The notes beneath the pieces are model-generated. The model did not search any database and was not told where the DNA came from. It worked only from the letters and a program-made list of their open reading frames with translations. A stretch of 64,000 bases of DNA. Origin: Deltaproteobacteria bacterium. GTDB lineage: Bacteria > Myxococcota_A > Polyangia > HGW-17 > JAJRWW01. The DNA lies in contig JAOZUO010000011.1 of NCBI GenBank assembly GCA_029938605.1, forward strand, positions 1 to 64,000, given 5' to 3'. The translations under genes were made by a program, and so were the position numbers. Below, in pieces: positions 8,556 through 16,112 of this stretch (its first letter is position 1; each line of letters begins with the position of its first letter).

Positions 8556-9932
8556 TTAGGGGTGGGCCTTACGAGGCTTCTTTTTCGTGACCAGCCGGAA
8601 GTGGTGAGTGACCGCGATGGTGGACAGCAGGTCCATCTCCGAGGTGTGGTAGCCGTTGGTCCAGTTGTTGATGACGAGGGGATAGCCGCTTTTTCCCAGG
8701 CGGTCCGAGATGATGCCCACGTGATCTGGGCCGTGCTTGGGCAACGTGTCCATGAACACGATGTCGCCAGGGAGCAGCGTGTGACGGGTGACACGCCGGA
8801 CCGACGTCGCCAGGAGACGGAAGTGAACCTTGAAGTAGGCGACCATGTCGCGGACACGGCGGTGGTCAATGTTGCGATCCGGACGCTTGATCCAGCGATA
8901 GAGGCGGCGGTGGGTCCTGATGTGGCGGTGCATGAGCTGCTGGAGATCGAACCCGGCGTTGCGCATGGCGCGCACGATGACATCGGTGCACACACCAATC
9001 TTCGGGCTGACGTCCCCCATGGGGTAGCGCAGCCGCACATAGCTGCCCTTGTATCGGGCGCGGTTGTACACGAGCTTCTTGGCTCCGAGCACCACGTCCA
9101 CGGCGTCAGGGATGGCGTCCCCATCGCGGTCCCCCAGCCCCGTGGTCCCGACGCGGATCACCACGGGGGTACCCAGACCCACGTGGCGGTACAGCTCGAT
9201 GACATCGGCGTCGCGCATGGCGATACAGCCCAGGGTCCAATCGCGTGAGACGCCCCCGCCGTGGATCCGGATGGAGCTGCCCAGGCGGGTATTCTGCGGC
9301 GGCGTTCGACGGCGTGCGATGGCTCGCTCGATGCGGCGAAGCTGACCGGGGCTGATCAGCTTGCGCGCCAGGCCCCGACGGCCGTCGGCCACGTTGGGAT
9401 AGGAGATCCGCAGAGACCGAGCGCCGTACCGCTTCGCCAGGTTGCGGTGCAGGGCCTCACTGATGAAGTACCGCCCCTCGGGCGTACGCCCATCGCCCTG
9501 TTTGATCTTGTCGCCCTTGGGGTTGAAACCGAACCGAACGGGGTAGGCCTTCACGGCCGCCCCTTGGTGTGTCAGCACCAGGACACGGTGCTCTTTGTCG
9601 ATGTGGACACCGTTGCCCTTGCGACCGATGTGCCCCGGAACCCGCAGCGAGATCTTGCTATCGTACCGCGAAAACACGCCCCGATCCGCGAGCCCCGTGG
9701 ACCGGGCGCGCCCTCCCCGGGTGGGCGGCACCACGGCAGGCGACACCCTCGGCGACACCCTTGAAAACAACCCCGGTCGCGGGGAGGGGCCTGGGCGTCG
9801 GAGCGCGACCCTGGCAGCGCCTCCACGGGTGGGCCGGGGCGGTGGCTCCGCGCCGGTGGTTTGGCAGGCAGCAACCAGCAGCGTCGGAACCAAATGCGCC
9901 CACAGGCGGGTCCCGGAGAGCATATGGGGCAT
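8556..9932 (-). CDS. L,D-transpeptidase (YkuD) fused to DUF1287, lipoprotein
   Basis: About 458 residues. A signal peptide ends in LVAAC (Cys23), followed by a Pro/Arg-rich linker. The YkuD domain at about 105-262 has the active-site motif HGGGVSRDWTLGC (His224, Cys236); such enzymes make 3-3 peptidoglycan cross-links or attach proteins to the wall. The C-terminal part (about 275-450) matches DUF1287, an NlpC/P60-like papain fold, with Cys315 in GVCTDVIVRA and DHVGIISD as likely catalytic parts. A bifunctional cross-linking and cleaving enzyme is plausible. Starts at GTG 9944, ATG 9932 or ATG 9923 are all possible. The TAA lies next to the TGA of the converging kinase with no base between. 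Confidence 0.85.
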   Translation of the reverse strand: MPHMLSGTRLWAHLVPTLLVAACQTTGAEPPPRPTRGGAARVALRRPGPSPRPGLFSRVSPRVSPAVVPPTRGGRARSTGLADRGVFSRYDSKISLRVPGHIGRKGNGVHIDKEHRVLVLTHQGAAVKAYPVRFGFNPKGDKIKQGDGRTPEGRYFISEALHRNLAKRYGARSLRISYPNVADGRRGLARKLISPGQLRRIERAIARRRTPPQNTRLGSSIRIHGGGVSRDWTLGCIAMRDADVIELYRHVGLGTPVVIRVGTTGLGDRDGDAIPDAVDVVLGAKKLVYNRARYKGSYVRLRYPMGDVSPKIGVCTDVIVRAMRNAGFDLQQLMHRHIRTHRRLYRWIKRPDRNIDHRRVRDMVAYFKVHFRLLATSVRRVTRHTLLPGDIVFMDTLPKHGPDHVGIISDRLGKSGYPLVINNWTNGYHTSEMDLLSTIAVTHHFRLVTKKKPRKAHP

Positions 9933-10031
9933 GGGGCAGCTCACTTGGGCCAGTATACCCCACCACCGGGGCCACGCCTTCCTTCGGGACCGCGCAATAG
10001 ATCACAAGCCATTGGTCGGCGAGGGACTATA

Positions 10032-11795
10032 ATGGCGACCATGTCCAACGAAAGACTCGAGCCAGGCCTGGTATTGGCCGGACGGTTCCGCATCGAAGGC
10101 TTCATCGGTGAAGGCGGCATGGGCACCATCTACAAGGCCCGCCACGTGAAGCTCCCGCGCACCTTTGCGCTGAAGCTGCTCAAGCCGACCCTGGCCGCCG
10201 ACGCCGACTTCGTGGCGCGGTTCCTGCGGGAGGCCGTGGCGGCGAGCAAGGTCGTCCACCCGGGCGTGGTCAACGTCACCGACTACGGCCAACTCGATGA
10301 CGGCACCTACTACATCGCCATGGAGCACCTCGAAGGCGAGGGCATAGACGTGCTCCTCGAGCGCGAGAAGCGGCTCTCCCTGGACCGGGCGCTGGACATC
10401 CTCATCCAGCTCTCTGACGCCCTGGACTACTGCCACGAGCTGGACATCGTGCACCGGGACCTCAAAACCGACAACATCCTGCTGTGCACCATCCACGGCC
10501 GCCGGGACGTGGTGAAGCTGGTGGACTTTGGCATCGCCCGGCTCATCGGCCCGGAGCTGAGCCAGTGGCAGATCACCCAGGGCGGCGTGATCTTCGGCAC
10601 CCCGGAGTACCTCTCTCCGGAGCGGGCCCTGGACGCTGAAGTGGACGGACGCTCCGACATCTACTCCCTGGGCATCATCGCCTTCGAGCTGGTCACCGGG
10701 ACGCCGCCCTTCACGGGAAAATACACACAAATCCTCAAGGCACACATTTCCGCCGAGCCCCCTACGCCGTCATCACAACTGGCCCAGCCCCTACCGCCCG
10801 CCTACGACGCGCTGGTGCTCAAGTGCCTGGCCAAAAAACCCGAGGAGCGCTTCGCCACCTGCGGGAACCTCCTGGGGGAGCTGCTCCGGATCCGCGGATC
10901 CCTGGCCGGCGGTACTCATGAGCTGGGCGGTTCTCAGTCCAACGGATCTACGCCCCAGCGGCCCACCACCGACGGCTCCTGGCACTCGTTGGCGGTACGG
11001 CGCCCCTCGACCGGTGCTGCCCCAACCTCGGGAACCGTGCGGCCCGAAGCGGCGGGGCTGCAGGCGCTCGGTGAAGCCGTCCACCTGGCCACCGAGGCGG
11101 CGGCCATCCGCACCGCCCTGCGCAACATCCTCAAGGATCTGGCCTTCGGACTCGGCGACCAGCCGTCCACCCCGTCAGTTCCACGCCCCGGAAAATCGTT
11201 CCAGGTTTTCGGCGAGGACCGGGCGTCGAGGGCAAGGCGCGACGAGGGCGCGTACCGGGAGTACGCAACCGAGGAGGAACGAAGTCATCGGCGTTCGGAT
11301 CCGTCGAAACCCGGAACAGACTTCCGGGGCGTGGGACTAGGGAAGCAGCTCGAGCAGGTCCTACAGATCGAGGGCCAGAGCCGCTCCCTGTCCGAGGAGC
11401 TCACCCTCCTGGCCCAGCAGCAACTGCAGCTTCAGGCCGAGACCGACGAGTACACCGGGGCCCTACGCCAACTGAGCTTGGACCTCGACGCAGTGGCCGC
11501 CAGGGACGACCCGGCCGCCGACGCCTACCGGCACCAGCGACAGGCCGTGGCACACCACATGGACAGCCTCGCCGAGGGAAGGGACCGCCGCAGCGCCACC
11601 GTGTCCCAGGAGATCATGGACAATACCGCCGCGGTCAGCGACCACGACACCCACCTGGCCCAACTCTACTTCGCGCTGTACGCCGGTGTCATGGCCCTGC
11701 GCGGCACCGACGCGGCCAGCCCCCTGGATAAGCAGTACCACCGGCTGGACGAGCTCCAGACCCAGCTCTGGGCCACCTGGGCAAAAATCGGTTAG
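10032..11795 (+). CDS. Ser/Thr protein kinase carrying an in-frame palindromic element
   Basis: 587 residues. The kinase domain spans about 10-280: GEGGMGTIYKA glycine loop, ALKLL, catalytic loop VVHRDLKTDN (about 139), VDFGIAR and FGTPEYLSPE. After a Ser/Thr/Pro-rich linker, residues 383-434 are encoded by a palindromic repeat element (11181-11334) read in frame, giving an Arg/Glu/Ser-rich insert. The C-terminal 150 residues are Gln/Leu/Glu-rich helix and probably coiled coil. No membrane segment is seen. I chose ATG 10032 because GGCGAGGGA precedes it and the conserved kinase N-terminus follows. An open extension back to 9861 overlaps the divergent transpeptidase gene and looks non-coding. 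Confidence 0.88.
   Translation: MATMSNERLEPGLVLAGRFRIEGFIGEGGMGTIYKARHVKLPRTFALKLLKPTLAADADFVARFLREAVAASKVVHPGVVNVTDYGQLDDGTYYIAMEHLEGEGIDVLLEREKRLSLDRALDILIQLSDALDYCHELDIVHRDLKTDNILLCTIHGRRDVVKLVDFGIARLIGPELSQWQITQGGVIFGTPEYLSPERALDAEVDGRSDIYSLGIIAFELVTGTPPFTGKYTQILKAHISAEPPTPSSQLAQPLPPAYDALVLKCLAKKPEERFATCGNLLGELLRIRGSLAGGTHELGGSQSNGSTPQRPTTDGSWHSLAVRRPSTGAAPTSGTVRPEAAGLQALGEAVHLATEAAAIRTALRNILKDLAFGLGDQPSTPSVPRPGKSFQVFGEDRASRARRDEGAYREYATEEERSHRRSDPSKPGTDFRGVGLGKQLEQVLQIEGQSRSLSEELTLLAQQQLQLQAETDEYTGALRQLSLDLDAVAARDDPAADAYRHQRQAVAHHMDSLAEGRDRRSATVSQEIMDNTAAVSDHDTHLAQLYFALYAGVMALRGTDAASPLDKQYHRLDELQTQLWATWAKIG
11181..11334. repeat. Palindromic element copy B inside the kinase gene
   Basis: The left arm CCACGCCCCGGAA...GTTCCAGG (11181-11205) pairs with the right arm 11310-11334 (GGAACAGACTTCCGGGGCGTGG side). 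The core stem is GCGTAC-CGGGA-GTACGC. It is about 85% similar by eye to copy D at 20894 in opposite orientation. It lies wholly within the open kinase frame and adds roughly 51 residues between the linker and the C-terminal helix. This is reminiscent of Rickettsia palindromic elements, which also insert into genes in frame (analogy only). Confidence 0.85.
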
Positions 11796-11842
11796 GAATC
11801 GTTAGTGAGGAGGAACGCGGGCAGCGACGATAGCGCGGACAG

Positions 11843-14011
11843 CTACTCGTCAGCTTCGACGGTCTCTTCGTCCGGCAGCGCGGCCGCCACCATCTCGGCG
11901 ATGTCGAGCACCTGGATCTTTTCGTCCGCGTCGAAGGCCTTGAGGCCGTCTGTAATCATGGTGGTGCAGAAGGGGCAGTTCAGGGCCACCACACCGCCGG
12001 CGGCGGGCAGGGTGTCGATGATCTCCTTCGCACGGTTCTCGTTGACCCGCGGGGTCTCCTCCTCCATCCAGAACCGCCCACCGCCCGCGCCGCAACAGAA
12101 GGAATGCTGCCCGTTTCGGTCCAGCTCGATGAGCCGGGTGCCGCCGATGGCGTTCACCACGTCCCGGGGCTCGTCGTAGATCTTGTTCCACCGGCCCATG
12201 TAGCAGGAGTCGTGGTAGACCACCGTCTGGCTCTCGCCGGATCTCGGCAGGTCCAGGCGCCCCTCGGCGATGAGGTCGGCGATGACCTCGGAGTGGTGCA
12301 ACACCTCGTACTCACCGCCGAACTGCGGGTACTCATTCTTGAGCGTATGGAAGCAGTGCGGGCAGAAGGTGACGATCTTCTTGACGCCGTAGGTGTTGAA
12401 GGTCTCGATGTTCTGCTCGGCCATCATCTGGAAGATGAACTCGTTGCCCGAACGACGTCCGGGATCGCCGCAGCACACCTCCTCCGGGGCGATGGCGACC
12501 TTCACACCGGCGGCCTTCATCACCTTGAGCAGAGCGTGGCTCTGCTTCTGGCTACGGTTGTCGAAGGACCCCGCGCAGCCCACGAAGAAGAGATACTCAA
12601 ACTCGATGGGCTCGTCTTCGTCGAGCACCGGCGTGTCCTCTTCGATCCAGTCCATGCGGCTGTCCATGCCGATGCCCCAGGGGTTCATGTTGCGCTCTAT
12701 ACCCTTGAAGGCGTTGGCCAGCTCCTGGGGCATGGACTCCTGGGCAAGGACCAGATTCGTGCGCATCTCGAGGATCTTCATGGGGTGCTCGATGAAGACC
12801 GGGCAGTTCTCCTGACAGGCACCGCAGGTGGTGCAGGACCACAGGGTCTCGGTATCCACGTACCCCAGGGAGGGGTCATCCTCGGCGCCCTCGGCCACCA
12901 GGGGCTTGAGGTTCTCGAGCTTCTCCTCCAGCGCGGCGATCTCCTCGGTGTCCGCGGCGGCGTGGGCCACCTCCAGCGCGCTGAGCAGGTCGCCGCGATC
13001 CCGGCTGGCGTAGCGAAGGTCGTGCACCAGCTTCATGGGAGACAGGGGCTTGTCCGTGTTGTAAGCCGGGCAGTAGTTTGTGCAACGCGCACACTCGGTG
13101 CAGGCGTAGTTGTCGAGCATGGACTTCCAGGAGAACTGCTCGTACCGCTCCACGCCCCAGTTGGGCTCAGCCTCGTCGTCCTCGTCGTCCTCGTCCTCCA
13201 TCTCCAGCTCGACTTTGGGCATGATGCCCAGCTGGCCGCGGTTGCGGAAGAAGATGTTGGGCAGCGCGCCCACCAGGTGGACGTGCTTGGAGTAGGGAAT
13301 GTAGTTCATGAAAAACAGCACGATGAGCACATGGGCCCACCAGGCTACGCCCGCGTGGGCGTGCAGATACGACATGGAGCCGCCGGCGTATATGGCGCCA
13401 GCGACCTTCATGAACACCGTAGCCAGGGCCGGGTCACCGGCCTTGACGCTAGCGGCGTAGTGGGCGCCGTGGGCCATGAAGTGGCTGAAGCACAGGGCCA
13501 GGATCATGCCCAGGATGAGCGCGGCGTCGAAGTTCATGGGAATGAGCCGCGGCTTGAGCACCACCCGCCGGAAGACGGACCAACCGATGACACCGATCAC
13601 CAACAGGTTCGTAATGTCGAGGGCATACTTGAACGTAAGGGTCAGGGTGGACCCGGCGAAGCGCTCGTAGCTGAAGGCCGGCCACAGACCCTGGATCAGG
13701 TACTCCGTAGTGCCCATGGTAATGACGAGAAACCCCCAGAAGATAACCAGGTGGTGGATGCTGGTGTGGACGTGCTTATAGCCGGCGCCGGGGGGATCCT
13801 TGACCCGCCACTGGAGCAACCAGTACTGGACGACGTCGGCGTAGGCACGCCAGTCGAACAGGCGGGCGAAGGGGTTGGGGATCGCCTCCTCCTCGCGACA
13901 CTTGATGATCCGCTTGACGTAGACCATCAAAGTCCAGGCGAAGCCCACCAGGGCTCCCAACAACAAGACGCCGAAGATGACGCGGGATGTGTAGTCTCCA
14001 GAGGTCGGCAT
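11843..14011 (-). CDS. Membrane Fe-S oxidoreductase, ETF:menaquinone oxidoreductase (EMO/FadF) type
   Basis: 722 residues. The N-terminus (to about 240) has several membrane helices with His pairs, like the haem-b NarI-type subunit. Two 4Fe-4S motifs follow: CTECARCTNYCP (about 303) and CTTCGACQENCP (about 390). Two CCG domains complete it: VGCAGSFDN...CCGDPG (about 477-515) and HDSCYMGRW...CCGAGGG (about 599-640), the type that bind noncanonical clusters in heterodisulfide reductases. Proteins of this architecture pass electrons from electron-transferring flavoprotein to menaquinone during fatty-acid or aromatic acyl-CoA oxidation. No etfAB genes lie nearby. ATG 14011 follows AGGAGA; a sigma70-like promoter lies about 120 bp upstream. 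Confidence 0.88.
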   Translation of the reverse strand: MPTSGDYTSRVIFGVLLLGALVGFAWTLMVYVKRIIKCREEEAIPNPFARLFDWRAYADVVQYWLLQWRVKDPPGAGYKHVHTSIHHLVIFWGFLVITMGTTEYLIQGLWPAFSYERFAGSTLTLTFKYALDITNLLVIGVIGWSVFRRVVLKPRLIPMNFDAALILGMILALCFSHFMAHGAHYAASVKAGDPALATVFMKVAGAIYAGGSMSYLHAHAGVAWWAHVLIVLFFMNYIPYSKHVHLVGALPNIFFRNRGQLGIMPKVELEMEDEDDEDDEAEPNWGVERYEQFSWKSMLDNYACTECARCTNYCPAYNTDKPLSPMKLVHDLRYASRDRGDLLSALEVAHAAADTEEIAALEEKLENLKPLVAEGAEDDPSLGYVDTETLWSCTTCGACQENCPVFIEHPMKILEMRTNLVLAQESMPQELANAFKGIERNMNPWGIGMDSRMDWIEEDTPVLDEDEPIEFEYLFFVGCAGSFDNRSQKQSHALLKVMKAAGVKVAIAPEEVCCGDPGRRSGNEFIFQMMAEQNIETFNTYGVKKIVTFCPHCFHTLKNEYPQFGGEYEVLHHSEVIADLIAEGRLDLPRSGESQTVVYHDSCYMGRWNKIYDEPRDVVNAIGGTRLIELDRNGQHSFCCGAGGGRFWMEEETPRVNENRAKEIIDTLPAAGGVVALNCPFCTTMITDGLKAFDADEKIQVLDIAEMVAAALPDEETVEADE

Positions 14012-14130
14012 GGAAATGTCTCCTGAATCCGAGCAGTGCGCGGGCGGCCTGGCGCGTACAAAAGTGCTGAGTTTTCGCGGGCCAATGTAGCCAATGGACC
14101 ACGAACTACGCAATGTTTCTTTTGGCTGTG

Positions 14131-14158
14131 CATTTATCAATTCCCAGGGGTTTGTCAA
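14131..14158 (-). promoter_or_regulatory. Sigma70-like promoter for the Fe-S oxidoreductase
   Basis: On the minus strand a perfect -35 TTGACA (14158-14153) is followed after 16 bases by TAAATG (14136-14131), giving a leader of roughly 115 bases before ATG 14011. The surrounding gap 14012-14282 is AT-richer than its neighbours and holds no other feature I recognise. Confidence 0.5.
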
Positions 14159-14282
14159 CCCAATGGGGACCCGGTGCACGCGGCCTTGGACCAGGGCGTT
14201 ACCGGGCTAATACAGACCAACGCCCCCCCCAATAAAACCATAGAGTTACTTTGCGTCGACCAGAAGAAACCCAAAAGGCAAC

Positions 14283-14576
14283 TCAGGTGAGCTTCTTCCA
14301 GGTGGGACGATCCCAGCCGGGAGGCTCCCAATCCGGGTGCTCCCACACGGGCTTCTCCCATTCGACGCGATCCCACTCGGGCGGGCCCCACTCGGGCGGG
14401 CCCCACTCGGGCGGGCCCCACTCGGGCTTGGTGCGCGGGTTCTCCAGAGGCGATTGGGTCTCGGGCGCGGGAGGCAAGCCACCTTCGGGTTCCGGGAGCG
14501 GTTCGGCCTCGGCGTCGGGAGGCGGTTCGGCGTCGGGAGGCGGCGTTCGGTCTTCCTCTGGCTTGTCTGTGGTCAC
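14283..14576 (-). CDS. Trp/Pro-repeat acidic small protein
   Basis: A 97-residue protein with no recognised family. The first half is Pro/Glu-rich and acidic. The second half has nine Trp in about 47 residues, in units such as GPPEW repeated at DNA level by a 15 bp unit (14371-14430) and then diverging (DRVEW, EKPVW, EHPDW, EPPGW, DRPTW). Such high Trp content with regular spacing suggests a binding array rather than a shadow frame. There is no signal peptide. It starts at GTG 14576, three bases after the stop of the GHKL/HExxH gene, with GGGGGAG as RBS overlapping that stop, so translation is probably coupled and the two proteins may act together. Confidence 0.6.
   Translation of the reverse strand: MTTDKPEEDRTPPPDAEPPPDAEAEPLPEPEGGLPPAPETQSPLENPRTKPEWGPPEWGPPEWGPPEWDRVEWEKPVWEHPDWEPPGWDRPTWKKLT
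14371..14430. repeat. 15-bp coding tandem repeat x4
   Basis: Four copies of CCCCACTCGGGCGGG (with end variants) encode Pro-Glu-Trp-Gly-Pro repeats on the minus strand. The unit keeps the reading frame. Confidence 0.85.
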
Positions 14577-14579
14577 GGC

Positions 14580-16004
14580 CTACTCCCCCTCGAAGATACC
14601 GGCGATGCTGGCGGCGTCCATGCCCGCGAGTAGGGCCGCGGCTCGGCCGGCGAGGCTCTGGAGGTGCTCAATGAAACGGTGATCGTGCTCGGTGACGAAG
14701 TTGTGGGCCAACTCGTGGAATATGATCCCCAGGGTGGTGGGCGACAGCGGGTTGGCAAAGTCCACCTTACCAATGACGTTGAACTTCAACGACCCACCCG
14801 CGGCGTCAAAGGAGGCATCCTCCACCAGCCCGTCCAGGGTAGGTTCCTTGTGCACGAAGGAGATCTGCAGCCTGCGCCCCAGGAGCCGATCGCCGAGCCA
14901 ACGCACGAAGAGACCGAACGTCCGCTGCTCGGCGGTGGGCTCCACCGGTTTTTCATTGAACTCCCGCTCCCGCCGCTTCACGAACTCCTCGGCGGGCTCC
15001 ATGACCCGCACCAGGGCCGCGAAGACGCCCCGGGGCATGGTGCCGGCCTCCACGACGCTGCCCCCGAGCTGCCGAGCCCGATCGTTGATGCGCTCAGTCC
15101 CCCCCAGCAGCGCGCCCGGGGGAAATACCCGGGCCACATACTGCTCCAGGGCGCGCGCGCTGATCATCTGTCGCCCCAAGACCTCGTCCACCCACTCCGA
15201 ACGCAGCGCCCGCCGATCCAACCACTGTTCGATGAGGCTCTCGAGGAGCAAGGACTTGAGGATCATCTTGTAGTGCTCGGTGGCGCTCTCCCGGTGGTCG
15301 GCGAGGGGCAAACGCTGCTGCACATCCACATGCCACGGCACGCTCAGGGGCTCGACGGGGATGCCCATCTCAAACAGATGCGGGATCTCACCGGGCCTCG
15401 GGTGGTAGAGATCCACCCGGGTGGGTCGCTCCAGGATCCGCTCTATGCCGTTTCTGATGACCACCGTCTCGAGCATGCAGTCCCAGAGGTTCAGGTAGAG
15501 CCGTGGCGGCTTGATGCGATGCTGGCTGATACGCAGAGTGACTTCCCTGGGGGGAATGATGAGCGACAGCTCCCGCAGTGCCGCGTCCACGTCCTCGACC
15601 GCCGATCGCCGCCGCAGGACAATGCGCGTGCCGCGTCGCCGGCCGTTGTCCACGACGTGCCGCCCACGGTCGTCGAAGTGAATGGTGGAGCCGATGGTCT
15701 CTACGGAGGCCGACTCCATGGCCGAGATGAGCTCCTTGAGCCCGCGCCCCTTGCGACCCCGCTTGGTGGGGGCGTCCTCCTTGTCGGTGAGAAACACGGT
15801 GTAGACCAGCTTCTCGTGGGAGAAGCCCTGGGGAGCGTCGTCCTCAATGAGAATCTCATCGGACCCGATCTGCACCGCAACCTCAGCGACGTCCTCGTCG
15901 AAGGAGTTCTGGATGGCCTCCTTGAGCAGCGACGACAAGGGCCGCCCGGCGTTCATACGCCGCCACCCTTCGTTGGAGATCTCAAACCAGTTGTTTCGGG
16001 ACAA
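14580..16004 (-). CDS. GHKL ATPase fused to an HExxH (minigluzincin-like) domain
   Basis: 474 residues. The N-terminal domain is GHKL/Hsp90-like: N-box LLKEAIQNSFDED (Glu29, Asn33), a degenerate G1 box EDDAPQGF (54-61) and glycine-rich G2 box RGRKGRGLKE (82-91). The middle (about 130-400) is unrecognised. The C-terminus has HELAHNFVTEHDHRF (His430, Glu431, His434, His440, Asp441, Phe444), the HExxHxxxxxH spacing with trailing Phe seen in SprT/Wss1/YgjP-type minigluzincins. I infer an ATP-gated switch controlling a zinc protease or zinc-binding domain. There is no signal peptide. It is coupled to the Trp/Pro-repeat gene and lies downstream of the purine genes across a gap holding a solo palindromic arm. 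Confidence 0.75.
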   Translation of the reverse strand: MSRNNWFEISNEGWRRMNAGRPLSSLLKEAIQNSFDEDVAEVAVQIGSDEILIEDDAPQGFSHEKLVYTVFLTDKEDAPTKRGRKGRGLKELISAMESASVETIGSTIHFDDRGRHVVDNGRRRGTRIVLRRRSAVEDVDAALRELSLIIPPREVTLRISQHRIKPPRLYLNLWDCMLETVVIRNGIERILERPTRVDLYHPRPGEIPHLFEMGIPVEPLSVPWHVDVQQRLPLADHRESATEHYKMILKSLLLESLIEQWLDRRALRSEWVDEVLGRQMISARALEQYVARVFPPGALLGGTERINDRARQLGGSVVEAGTMPRGVFAALVRVMEPAEEFVKRREREFNEKPVEPTAEQRTFGLFVRWLGDRLLGRRLQISFVHKEPTLDGLVEDASFDAAGGSLKFNVIGKVDFANPLSPTTLGIIFHELAHNFVTEHDHRFIEHLQSLAGRAAALLAGMDAASIAGIFEGE

Positions 16005-16078
16005 GCGGAAGCCTCCTACGAGAGGATACCACGACTTCGGGCCCGAGGCCCGAGCGCCCGAGCGCCCGTTTCAGTTCC

Positions 16079-16112
16079 TCAACCCGGAACAAACTTCCGG
16101 GTCGAGGGACTA
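16079..16112. repeat. Solo arm of the palindromic element (copy C)
   Basis: The bases from AACCCGGAACAAACTTCCGG through TCGAGGGACTA closely match the right arm of copy B (11309-11340). No clear partner arm or core is present upstream, so this looks like a truncated or solo end. It overlaps the stop codon of the AICAR transformylase gene. A short GCCCGAGC tandem run lies just upstream, near 16040-16065. Confidence 0.5.

Noticed and set aside
9861..10031. N-terminal extension of the second kinase
   Set aside because: Open but overlaps the divergent transpeptidase gene, is Gln/Arg/Pro-rich without family similarity, and a good RBS precedes the ATG at 10032.
10020..10034. TATAAT-like sequence at the kinase start
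   Set aside because: ACTATAATGG includes the start codon itself and no -35 is in place; coincidence is likely.
12104..14026. A 640-codon open frame on the plus strand
   Set aside because: It runs antisense to the well-supported Fe-S oxidoreductase. Its translation is Val/His/Leu/Gly-rich with no motifs, typical of shadow frames in GC-rich DNA.
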